Below the pieces are notes generated by a model. That model saw only the letters and a list, made by a program, of their open reading frames with translations. It did no database searches and was not told where the DNA came from. A stretch of DNA of 64,000 nt, from positions 1-64,000 of the forward strand of contig WGMU01000001.1 in NCBI GenBank assembly GCA_016124895.1, written 5' to 3'. The stretch comes from a bacterium (GTDB taxonomy: Bacteria > Planctomycetota > Planctomycetia > Planctomycetales > Planctomycetaceae). This document shows, piece by piece, positions 56,795 through 64,000 of this stretch. The position numbers were made by a program, and so were the translations under genes. Position 1 is the stretch's first letter. Each line of letters opens with the position of its first letter.

Positions 56795-58516
56795 TTATGT
56801 TTCAACCAGCGCTGCAGCAGCGGAGTCCGGCACGCCGCCTGGATTTCCTCGAACAACAGGATGCCACATCCACTGCCGCTGTTCGGCCTCCGCAACCTCG
56901 CCAAGTACGATCGACAGGATCAGTGAGGTCGACATCGTCGCCAGCCACGCGGCCGGGATGACCAGATGCGTCGAGAATAGAAACGGCTCATCCAGCGACA
57001 ACAACAGCGTTGATAACTCGCGGCTGTAGCTCAACCCGACGCCGACGGTTTCGCCAGCAAGCAGAGCCGGTATGACTGTCCGGGGAGTCGCCCGGCGAGA
57101 AAACATCGCCAGTACGAAGAGCGCCCCCAGCGGTCCGAGGAAGCAGTTAAATCCTCGCTGGCACAAGGTGATGATATCGACTCCCTTCGACAGATGATGC
57201 AGCCAGATTGTCGCTGCAACGACGATAATGCCCATCGACGCCGTCAGAATGCGGGCCAGCAGCAATTCGCCACGCTTCGTCAGCGATGCCTTTCTCAGAG
57301 GCCGAACGAAGTCAACGGTCACAATCGTTGAGATCGAATTCGCTCCCGAGTCGATTGTCGACATCGCTGCCGCAAACAGCGCCGCGACCACCAGTCCACG
57401 CAGTCCCGACGGCAGATACACTCGAATAAACTGTGGAAATACATTGTCCTGGGCTTCTGTCCGCTTCTTCTTCAGTTCGGCAACGGCTTCGGGCGTCGCC
57501 CCTTCGAACTCCGGCAGCAACTCGGTCCGAGTCTGCAGCATTTCTCCGGTGGCCTGATCGCTGCCCAGCACAAAATACATCAGTGACACTCCGACGCCGG
57601 CCAGCAGAATTCCCAGGCCGATGCTCGATACGGCATTGACGAGGAAGCTTCGGCGCGCCGCCCAGACATCCTTCACAGCGAAGTACCGCTGCAGCGCGAC
57701 CTGATTCGCTCCATGTGTGCAGGCGTGCCAGAAGAGCATTCCAATCGAGATGAAAAAGACGGTCGAACGATTTGACACGTCCCACGAAAACCATTCGACC
57801 TGCTCGTGTTTGTAGCCGTGCGAGAAGCTGAGCCAGTCGCCGAGCCCCGTCCCCGTCTCGACGGCGACGGCGGCCATTGTGAACACGGCCCCGGTCAACA
57901 GCACAAAGAACTGCACAACGTCGGTCCACACGACGGCGCGCAGGCCTCCCAGTGTTGTGTAGACGATCGAAAACAGACCGATGCCCAGAATCAGAACGTG
58001 CATATCGGCGTCGGCCGGATCGCGACTGAAAAACCAGCCGAGCCGCATGTTCGCGATCTCAGCCATCGCTCCGCTGGCCGTCAGCACCACGACGGCAATC
58101 CAGCCCAGCAGTAGACAGATGCAGAAGATCGCCGCCAGTGCCCGCGTCGCGTAATTGAAGCGTCGCTCCAGGTACTCGTATGCGCTCGTCAGCCTCAGCC
58201 GCATGAAGAACGGAATCCAGACGAACCAGACAACCAGCAGCACGATCGGCAGTCCAAGCTGGCGGGTCAGAAAGCCCACGCCGGTCCGGAACATCTCGCC
58301 TGGCATTCCGAGGTACGTGATCGTCGACAGCAGCGACGCAATCAGGCTGATGCCAACAGCCCACGACGGGAGATTCCGCCCACCGACGAAGAAGTCATCG
58401 GTCGACGTGTTTCTTCTCGCGATAACGAAGCCCATCACCAGCATCGCCGCGAGATAAATCCCTACGACGATTCCGTCGACGATTGTCAGTCCACCGGATT
58501 CTTCTGCCAGCAGCAT
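56795..58516 (-). CDS. Sodium/solute symporter (SSS family)
   Basis: 573 residues with about 13 hydrophobic segments. Family signatures: 'NTSTDDFFVGGRNLPSWAVG', 'ASLLSTITYLGMPGEMF', 'NQVALQRYFAVKD' and 'ALFAAAMSTIDSGANSISTI' (Na+-site Ser/Asp). The substrate of this planctomycete subgroup is unknown; sugars, sialic acid or small acids are typical. It lies 26 bases downstream of the TauD-like gene on the same strand, so uptake and oxidation of the same compound is an attractive inference. ATG 58516 opens the first helix. Confidence 0.9.
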   Translation of the reverse strand: MLLAEESGGLTIVDGIVVGIYLAAMLVMGFVIARRNTSTDDFFVGGRNLPSWAVGISLIASLLSTITYLGMPGEMFRTGVGFLTRQLGLPIVLLVVWFVWIPFFMRLRLTSAYEYLERRFNYATRALAAIFCICLLLGWIAVVVLTASGAMAEIANMRLGWFFSRDPADADMHVLILGIGLFSIVYTTLGGLRAVVWTDVVQFFVLLTGAVFTMAAVAVETGTGLGDWLSFSHGYKHEQVEWFSWDVSNRSTVFFISIGMLFWHACTHGANQVALQRYFAVKDVWAARRSFLVNAVSSIGLGILLAGVGVSLMYFVLGSDQATGEMLQTRTELLPEFEGATPEAVAELKKKRTEAQDNVFPQFIRVYLPSGLRGLVVAALFAAAMSTIDSGANSISTIVTVDFVRPLRKASLTKRGELLLARILTASMGIIVVAATIWLHHLSKGVDIITLCQRGFNCFLGPLGALFVLAMFSRRATPRTVIPALLAGETVGVGLSYSRELSTLLLSLDEPFLFSTHLVIPAAWLATMSTSLILSIVLGEVAEAEQRQWMWHPVVRGNPGGVPDSAAAALVET

Positions 58517-58542
58517 TGTGTGCCCTCGCCGTCGAGAATCAA

Positions 58543-59532
58543 TCAGCTTGCGACCAGCGAGGCCAGCACGATCCGCCTGCCCTCAAAGCTGCGGCGTCCG
58601 TGCATGGCGACATAATTATCGACGAGTGCGACATCGCCCGCCTGCCACGGAACATCGAACGTCAGTTCCTCGGCGATCTGAGCCGCGCGATCGACGTCCG
58701 CCGGATTCAGCAGTGTTCCGTCTCCAAACGTAATCGCCTTCGCGGGATCGTTGCGGCTGTCTTTCCAGCCGTGGAAGGCTGCAATCAACTGATTGAAAAA
58801 CGTCTTGCGGCCATCAGGCAGTTCCCGGACCGCCTGCAGTCGTGGCGTCGTCGCGCGGAGGCAACCGTCGTCGAGCCACTCCCAGGAGTAACCGAGTTCC
58901 CGCATCCGCTGTTCTGCGGTGTCGCGGCTCTCTGACCGGAAGGTGCTCTGCCAGCCTCTGCCCATGCCGGACGTTGGATCGTTCTCAGCCGGCATCACAT
59001 TCGTGTAGAGCAATCCCTTCTCTTCGCAGTTGCGGGCAAACTGCGGCAGCTCGCGGCAGAGCCGATCGAACAGCCAGTCCGACCGGCACAGCGGCGTCGC
59101 TCCGCCCGCGTCGGCTGGCTTTTCGCAGAAGAAGAACAGCCGGCTGGGATAAACCGGCGTCTGAGCCATCTCGTGATGCAGGCAGATGGTGATGCTCGAC
59201 GGCGCTTCGTTGGCCGTAAAGACCCGCTCGGTCCGGTTCACTCGGACGGCGTTCGACAACGAGTCCTCGTACCGGAAGTTCGGATAATCGAACGCACGAA
59301 TAAACGCATCGAAGTCGTTGGCCGTCACCAGTGGCAGTCCGCGGAACAGAATCGCTCCCGACTGAGACGCCTTTGCGTCCAGCGAATCGCGGTTTTCGCG
59401 AACCCATGTCAGGACATCCGGCAGCGAGGTCTCGTCGCCCTCACGGTTCAGAATCGCCGGAAAGAACTGCCCGTCGAATTCCGGCTGCCCTGTCATGTGC
59501 AGCTCAGTCATCACCACAGTTGTCGCCGTCAT
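58543..59532 (-). CDS. TauD/TfdA-family Fe(II)/2-oxoglutarate dioxygenase
   Basis: 329 residues. 'LHHEMAQTPVYPSRLFFFCE' holds the first Fe ligands (His-x-Glu type), 'GGATPLCRSDWLFD' follows, and 'LVDNYVAMHGRRSFEGRR' gives the distal His and the 2-oxoglutarate Arg. This is the SyrP/TauD-like subgroup. Known members hydroxylate amino acids, taurine or gamma-butyrobetaine-like compounds; the substrate here is unknown. The adjacent symporter may import it. ATG 59532; a Met eight codons later is possible. Confidence 0.87.
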   Translation of the reverse strand: MTATTVVMTELHMTGQPEFDGQFFPAILNREGDETSLPDVLTWVRENRDSLDAKASQSGAILFRGLPLVTANDFDAFIRAFDYPNFRYEDSLSNAVRVNRTERVFTANEAPSSITICLHHEMAQTPVYPSRLFFFCEKPADAGGATPLCRSDWLFDRLCRELPQFARNCEEKGLLYTNVMPAENDPTSGMGRGWQSTFRSESRDTAEQRMRELGYSWEWLDDGCLRATTPRLQAVRELPDGRKTFFNQLIAAFHGWKDSRNDPAKAITFGDGTLLNPADVDRAAQIAEELTFDVPWQAGDVALVDNYVAMHGRRSFEGRRIVLASLVAS

Positions 59533-59630
59533 CTGCTGTGCTCTCTTAATCAGTCAGGCTGTCGTGATCAGTCCGCGGCCCAGGCTCATCATGTCAGACG
59601 CCGGCTCAAACGGGAAGCAGGCCAGCAGCA

Positions 59631-59669
59631 ACAAAAACACCCGGCAACCGTACAAACGGTTGCCGGGTG
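59631..59669 (-). terminator. Intrinsic terminator of the VWA gene pair
   Basis: CACCCGGCAACCGT (59638-59651) and ACGGTTGCCGGGTG (59656-59669) form a perfect 14-bp stem with a 4-base loop. On the minus strand it is followed by GTTTTTGT. It ends transcription coming from the gene at 59697-61625. Confidence 0.88.
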
Positions 59670-59696
59670 ACCGAATTTCTGTGCCACTGCTGAGAA

Positions 59697-61625
59697 TCAG
59701 AACTTCGGAATCTTGATCCGCTTACCGACTTCCTGATACTTCGGATCGCGGTATCCGGACGCCATATACATCCCGTAGCCCAGATCATTTTCCTCGTACT
59801 TCGCACGACGTTCCCACGGTGTCCCGGGATGTTCTTTCTTCACCAGTTCATAAGCCTCGTCCGCCATCTGAGCCTGCTCGACCAGCATCTTGAGGTATTC
59901 TGAGCGGTCGATCTTCAGCTTGAACGCGGCCTTCAGCCGCTTGAACTGCTCTTCATCGGGTTCGACCATCTTCTTTGTATACCCAAGATTCCACTCATTG
60001 TGTTTGGGATCTTTTGGCTTCGGCTGTTTGGCCTGATGGTCGTCCAGCAGCAGCAGATACTGAAACAGACGAATCCTGTAAGAGATCAACTGGGCATACA
60101 TCAGGTCAAAGCAGGCCCGCCAGCGCTGCGAGTCCTCTTTCGCCCGCAGCGGCCGGATCTGGTCCAGCGACTTCAGCGATTTCTCAATCAGGGCCATCGC
60201 GTCGACAGCCCGTTTGAACTGCGGTCCGGCTTCCTTTGCAAAGTCTTCAGGCGTCGTGCTGTAGTGATGCACGCGCATGTTGAGTTCGTTGTTCAGATGA
60301 GGATTTGTCTCAACGATGATGTCCCACAGTCCCGAGCGGAACTTGCTGCGAGCGCGTGCTTCCGCGTAGTCACGACGAGCCAGCAGGAGCGGCTCATATT
60401 CTTTCATCGCCAGTGCAGCAAACTTGCGCGCCTCGTTGGCACCGGCGCCGGCCAGGTTTTCTTCCTCGCCAGGCAGCATGAAAAAGACGCCACCAGTCTC
60501 TTTGCAGAGACGCACCTGAGAGTACGGACCGAAGCCGCTGGAGAAGCTGTCCCAGCGCGAGTGCAGGCCGTTCCACTGCAGACATTCGGGGAAGCCCGTT
60601 TCCGGACCGCGGTTGATCTGTACCCAATGAGTCAACTGGTAGACCGGATCTTTCCAGTGAATCCTGGCAAACGGGTAGCCGAAGATGGCCTCGCGACCGA
60701 GGACGTAGGCTGGCGTGCGAGTGTCTTCGCACTGCTTGATCGCGTTTTCCAGTGCCTGCGAATCGAAGTTCAGGTCTCCGGAGTCGGACGGTGATTCGTC
60801 ACTGACAATGATGACGACCATCCGTCGGCGCTGACCGCGGGCCATGCTTTTGTACTTGTTGATGACGGCTTCGATCGCCGAGCACATGTTTTCATCACCG
60901 CTCTCGTCGATCGAAATCCGATCAATTGCCTGACGGATTTCGTTGATGTCCGTTGTTGGTTTGCTGGTGAGAAAGTTGAGCCCCTTGCCGAAGCTGCAGA
61001 TTTGTGTCAGCAGCACCTGGTCCTGGTCCTTCAGCACCTTGTCGGTCTTCTGCTGGATGCCGAGTTCCTCGTAAACCTTGTGGAACTTCTGAGCGATTTC
61101 CTGCTGGTCGTCCTTCATGCTGTTCGATTCGTCGAACAGCCAGATGGCCATGATCTTTTCCTTGCGCATCAGGCGGATCAGTTCCTGCGTGATGCGGCCC
61201 AGAGCTGCGCCGTAGCCTTCCACGACTGCACCAACCTCGCCGTTCACTTCGCCGACGCCCAGGTCCTGACCGATCAGGTTCTCGCCCGGCAGATCGATGT
61301 TGCTGACGTTGACGTTGAAGTCGACTTCCTGCAGTGATTCCGACTGTTCGACTTTCTGCTGCGCCACGGCAGGAGCACCCGAGCCACCGATCGCCGTCGA
61401 AACCGCTCCGCCCGCGACGAAGTTCTGCGTCTCGGCGATTTCCTGATCGGTTTCCAGATCCTGCGTGAACTCTTCCTGGACACGCTCGTCGTCGAAGACA
61501 GATTCCAGCACGACGTCGGGCTGGTCTTCCTGCAGTTTGAAGGTCCACACGGCCAGAGAGCCAAGCAGCAGGCCGTGGACAACAATCGAAGTCCCCAGCG
61601 CCGAGAAATTCGCCGTACGGTTCAT
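59697..61625 (-). CDS. Membrane-anchored VWA-like protein (second of a pair)
   Basis: 642 residues with an N-terminal membrane segment ('GTSIVVHGLLLGSLAVWTF') and a ~100-residue acidic linker. A von Willebrand A domain (about 155-370) follows with a complete MIDAS start 'AIWLFDESNSMKDDQQEIA' (D-x-S-x-S), the Thr region 'LLTQICSFGKGLNFL' and 'MVVIIVSDESPSD'. A helical C-terminal part ends in a family-specific segment with 'PWERRAKYEENDLGYGMYM', also seen in its upstream paralogue ('HPGTPW'). It is probably a periplasmic protein-binding or secretion-machine part. Co-transcribed with 61711-63627, ended by the terminator at 59631. Confidence 0.82.
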   Translation of the reverse strand: MNRTANFSALGTSIVVHGLLLGSLAVWTFKLQEDQPDVVLESVFDDERVQEEFTQDLETDQEIAETQNFVAGGAVSTAIGGSGAPAVAQQKVEQSESLQEVDFNVNVSNIDLPGENLIGQDLGVGEVNGEVGAVVEGYGAALGRITQELIRLMRKEKIMAIWLFDESNSMKDDQQEIAQKFHKVYEELGIQQKTDKVLKDQDQVLLTQICSFGKGLNFLTSKPTTDINEIRQAIDRISIDESGDENMCSAIEAVINKYKSMARGQRRRMVVIIVSDESPSDSGDLNFDSQALENAIKQCEDTRTPAYVLGREAIFGYPFARIHWKDPVYQLTHWVQINRGPETGFPECLQWNGLHSRWDSFSSGFGPYSQVRLCKETGGVFFMLPGEEENLAGAGANEARKFAALAMKEYEPLLLARRDYAEARARSKFRSGLWDIIVETNPHLNNELNMRVHHYSTTPEDFAKEAGPQFKRAVDAMALIEKSLKSLDQIRPLRAKEDSQRWRACFDLMYAQLISYRIRLFQYLLLLDDHQAKQPKPKDPKHNEWNLGYTKKMVEPDEEQFKRLKAAFKLKIDRSEYLKMLVEQAQMADEAYELVKKEHPGTPWERRAKYEENDLGYGMYMASGYRDPKYQEVGKRIKIPKF

Positions 61626-61710
61626 TCCGTATTCCTCACTCGAAAATACAAATCCGCCGTCAATGATTCGGCGTCAGAATTCAGCAGAAGCCGGGCCTGC
61701 AGCAGTCGAT

Positions 61711-63627
61711 TTACAGCTTGGGACGCTCTCGTTTGACCTGCCGCTTCTTGCCCGTCTTGGGGTCGATCTCTTCGAGGAACATCACGCGGTTCGGGTCGTT
61801 CCCTCCGCCGTTCCCCATTGCTGCGTAATCGATCTTTGACTCTTCCCAGGACCAGCCGAGCGGATTCTGCAGTTCCAGTTCCGCCAGGTAGGCCCACGGC
61901 GTGCCGGGATGTTCGTCGACGACGCGGCTCAGATACTCGGTCGCTTTCGAGACGATCTTGCGCACTTCCGGTCCCGTCTGCACCTCACTCGACGGCACCA
62001 TCGTCCACGTATTGTTGCCCTGAGTCTCGAAAGTCATCGGCGCCGTCTTGGCTTTGGCGAGCATCCAGTTGTAGCCCTTCGCTCGAGCCTGGATCGCCAG
62101 GGCGCGGCCGAGTGCCAGGTCATAGGCGGCTTTCCATCGCGGAGTTCTTAGCTTCGTACGGTCCTTCTCACCAGCTTCCAGCAGCATGACGATCTCACTG
62201 ACCCGGTGATCGATAATCGTCGCTGCCTTCTGAGCTTCCGCTGCTTCTGTTCGCAAGGCATTGTCACTGTCTGCCCGGAATCGCAACGTGGGAGCGGCGA
62301 CTCGCGCGATCCGCGTGCTCTCGGCGGCCCGCAACAGTGCCTGCTTCGCCAGGTTCTTTGAGATGTCGTTGTTGTAAAGCCGTGCGGGCCGATAGTCCGG
62401 GAGGTAATCCTTCATGACGACCGTGTCGAACTGCTTCCCACGCGCGTCCTGGGCGATCAGATACATACCGCCGGTTTCGGCACACAGTCGCGTCAGGGCA
62501 TACGGCCCCAGACCGGATGAGATCCGCGATGTATTGACGCCGCGGGCACCCCAGAAGGGCAGGTCCACGACTTCCATATTGACCGACTCGGGCCCCTGAT
62601 CGACCGGGATATCTTCTTCAAACTTGTCCGGGTAAACATATCGAACAAAGCCTTGCTGCCGACCAAACGGCGAGGAATTGCCGATGCAGTAGACCTTAAA
62701 GCCAAGCTGCTGACACTGGTGAGAAACGGTCTCGAGGGTTTCGAAAGTTTCACCAGCATCATCACCACGTTCGTCGGTCACGACGACGATCATGCAGTTG
62801 TGTTTGTCGCGAGCCGAACGGAATTTGCGTCCCCACTTCTGAACGATGCTTCCCACGGAGGAAAACACCATCTCGACCCCTGAGTCATCGTCTTTGATGC
62901 CTCGGACCAGATTCACGGCCTTACGCACATCCGTGATCGGTTCTGGCGTGTAGAAGTGGAGATCTTTGCCAAAGCCCACGATGGCCGTCTTCAGAGGGGC
63001 GTGCTCATCCGTGTTCATCGCGTCGAGCTGGCCGTAGATATTTTCAAACCGGTCCGCGATTTCCGCTCGACGTTCAGCGAGCGAGCCGGACTCGTCGAAC
63101 AGCCAGCAGACCAGCGTCTGGCGTTCTTTCAGCGAGTTCTGGATCTCGTAGGTCATGCGGTCGATCGAGCCTTCGACGCCGCCAACGTTGTCCGAGGTCC
63201 CGCTGGTTTCGACGATGCGGGCCAGGTCGGCTTCCGGCGGCGCGACGATGTCGTTCACCGGCGGGGCTTCGACTGTGAGGATCTCCTCCTCCAGCTCCCG
63301 CTGCATGACTTCCTGCGGGTTCTTGTTGACGACCTGAGCCGCGGCCTGTGAAGCGGTCAGCGTATTCGCGTCGCTGGCGTTACCGACAATGTCCTGAACG
63401 ATGGCGTTCTCGAACTTGTAGTCCCGCTCGTCGTACTCTTCGAGCAGACTGGTCAGGTCGGTGTCGTTGTCGATTTTCCCGGTCACGTAAGTGACGCTGC
63501 CCAGCATCATCAGCACGAGGATATGGACGCCCAGACTGATGGCCCACGCCGGGATTTCACGTGCTCCGCTGACGCCGGCGTGGTCCAGCGCTGTTTCGTG
63601 ATCAGTGTAGCGATACGAGTCAGTCAT
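61711..63627 (-). CDS. Membrane-anchored VWA-like protein (first of a pair)
   Basis: 638 residues and the paralogue of the next gene: N-terminal membrane segment ('WAISLGVHILVLMMLGSVTYV'), acidic linker, VWA domain (about 170-390) with 'CWLFDESGSLAERRAEIADR' (MIDAS D-x-S-x-S), 'AIVGFGKDLHFY' and 'MIVVVTDERGDD', then a helical C-terminus with 'VVDEHPGTPWAYLAEL' matching the paralogue. ATG 63627 follows GGAG at correct spacing; an earlier ATG at 63648 is weaker. Heteromer formation with its paralogue is likely. The role is unknown. Confidence 0.83.
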   Translation of the reverse strand: MTDSYRYTDHETALDHAGVSGAREIPAWAISLGVHILVLMMLGSVTYVTGKIDNDTDLTSLLEEYDERDYKFENAIVQDIVGNASDANTLTASQAAAQVVNKNPQEVMQRELEEEILTVEAPPVNDIVAPPEADLARIVETSGTSDNVGGVEGSIDRMTYEIQNSLKERQTLVCWLFDESGSLAERRAEIADRFENIYGQLDAMNTDEHAPLKTAIVGFGKDLHFYTPEPITDVRKAVNLVRGIKDDDSGVEMVFSSVGSIVQKWGRKFRSARDKHNCMIVVVTDERGDDAGETFETLETVSHQCQQLGFKVYCIGNSSPFGRQQGFVRYVYPDKFEEDIPVDQGPESVNMEVVDLPFWGARGVNTSRISSGLGPYALTRLCAETGGMYLIAQDARGKQFDTVVMKDYLPDYRPARLYNNDISKNLAKQALLRAAESTRIARVAAPTLRFRADSDNALRTEAAEAQKAATIIDHRVSEIVMLLEAGEKDRTKLRTPRWKAAYDLALGRALAIQARAKGYNWMLAKAKTAPMTFETQGNNTWTMVPSSEVQTGPEVRKIVSKATEYLSRVVDEHPGTPWAYLAELELQNPLGWSWEESKIDYAAMGNGGGNDPNRVMFLEEIDPKTGKKRQVKRERPKL

Positions 63628-63648
63628 CCCGCATTCTCCGGTCTTCAC

Positions 63649-63811
63649 TGTCCTGCGAACTCGGAACCGTCCGTCAGTTCTGCTGAGCTGTTCCGTCCTG
63701 CGACGGAAGTCAGGAAATTTCAGCGGGTTACACTATCTCAAGCCTTGACCGTGAGCAACCACGCTTTGGGGGGAGGAACCTCGCAGGGATGCCCGGTGTT
63801 CTGCTGAAAAC
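63649..63811. other. Promoter region of the VWA operon, no gene
   Basis: Contains no credible gene. It separates the PyrK-like gene from the VWA pair on the same strand. Confidence 0.4.
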
Positions 63812-64000
63812 TCATCGCAGACAGAGTTTTTCCGCACGAAACACGGGTCCCTCGACACAGGTTCTTCGGTAATCGGTCGATCCGTCGTCCATCCGGACTT
63901 CCGTGACGCAACTGAAACAGATTCCAAAGCCGCACGCCATTGGAGTTTCCAGCGACAGCCAGCAGGGCACATTTGCCGCGGCGGCGATCTTCGCCACGGC
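63812..64000 (-). CDS. pyrK: PyrK-like dihydroorotate dehydrogenase electron-transfer subunit, C-terminal part
   Basis: Partial: the gene continues beyond the right edge. The visible 62 residues contain '[17 protein letters not shown]' and '[12 protein letters not shown]': a CGxGxCxxC ... C iron-sulfur motif that ends PyrK, the FAD/[2Fe-2S] subunit that passes electrons from dihydroorotate dehydrogenase PyrD to NAD+. The same motif ends related oxygenase/reductase subunits, so pyrK is the best but not the only reading. Stop at 63812. Confidence 0.75.
   Translation of the reverse strand, partial: AVAKIAAAANVPCWLSLETPMACGFGICFSCVTEVRMDDGSTDYRRTCVEGPVFRAEKLCLR

Overview
The window looks like chromosomal DNA of a planctomycete. 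The DNA is GC-rich. The gene families are typical of the phylum: a DUF1559-type protein, very long secreted proteins with SdrD_B-like and cadherin-like repeats behind an N-terminal LEPR-type signal (EQLELRTLLA), an ECF sigma factor paired with a Ser/Thr kinase, BD-FAE-type esterases, a sodium/solute symporter beside a TauD-like oxygenase, and integrases of the kind seen in Pirellula/Planctomyces relatives. I cannot assign a genus.

Positions 1-19,308 are a stack of integrative elements at the 3' end of a selenocysteine tRNA gene (selC, 19215-19308, minus strand, anticodon UCA). A 24-bp copy of the selC 3' end (8040-8063) repeats exactly at 19213-19236, and each copy lies in the 3' part of a tyrosine-recombinase gene. 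Element A (left edge not found, at least 2434-8063) has two AlpA/excisionase-type regulators, a replisome-organiser-like protein, a G39P-like helicase-loader candidate, small genes, a CsrA-like protein and an integrase. That layout resembles a phage satellite or PICI. Element B (8040-19236) has its own excisionase-like gene, a RepA-type hexameric helicase and an integrase. Its cargo is toxin-antitoxin and defence-like genes: TacA/TacT, an orphan excisionase-type antitoxin with a beheaded PIN toxin, an orphan AbiEi, a Panacea-type pair, an HNH protein, a small-protein/membrane-protein doublet and a divergent zinc-finger/unknown gene pair around a palindromic operator. Degenerate integrase-tail sequences lie between the cargo blocks.

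Positions 19,500-33,200 are mostly secreted or periplasmic catabolic genes: an esterase, a GH5-type glycoside hydrolase with two N-terminal modules, a Tat-exported FAD oxidoreductase, a 1145-residue fusion of esterase, serine beta-lactamase-like and sialidase-like domains, a thioredoxin-domain protein, a squalene-cyclase-fold protein and a membrane-anchored HEPN/Swt1-like protein.

Positions 33,700-37,804 are a decayed integrative region between tRNA-Ser(CGA) and tRNA-Leu(CAG). It has a transposase remnant, two integrases (one frameshifted and running antisense into tRNA-Leu) and a broken DnaB-like helicase. Positions 38,041-45,146 hold an enolase-superfamily gene, an SGNH hydrolase, nicotinamide phosphoribosyltransferase, an integrase fragment, two nested group II intron 3' ends and a rhodanese lipoprotein.

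Positions 45,352-64,000 are largely minus-strand: a giant secreted repeat protein, a broken kinase interrupted by an IS1380-like remnant, its frameshifted ECF sigma factor, a CBS-domain cation/proton antiporter, a DUF1559-type protein, a symporter and TauD-like oxygenase, a terminator, two paralogous membrane-anchored VWA proteins and the 3' end of a PyrK-like gene. No rRNA, CRISPR array, phage structural or packaging gene was seen.
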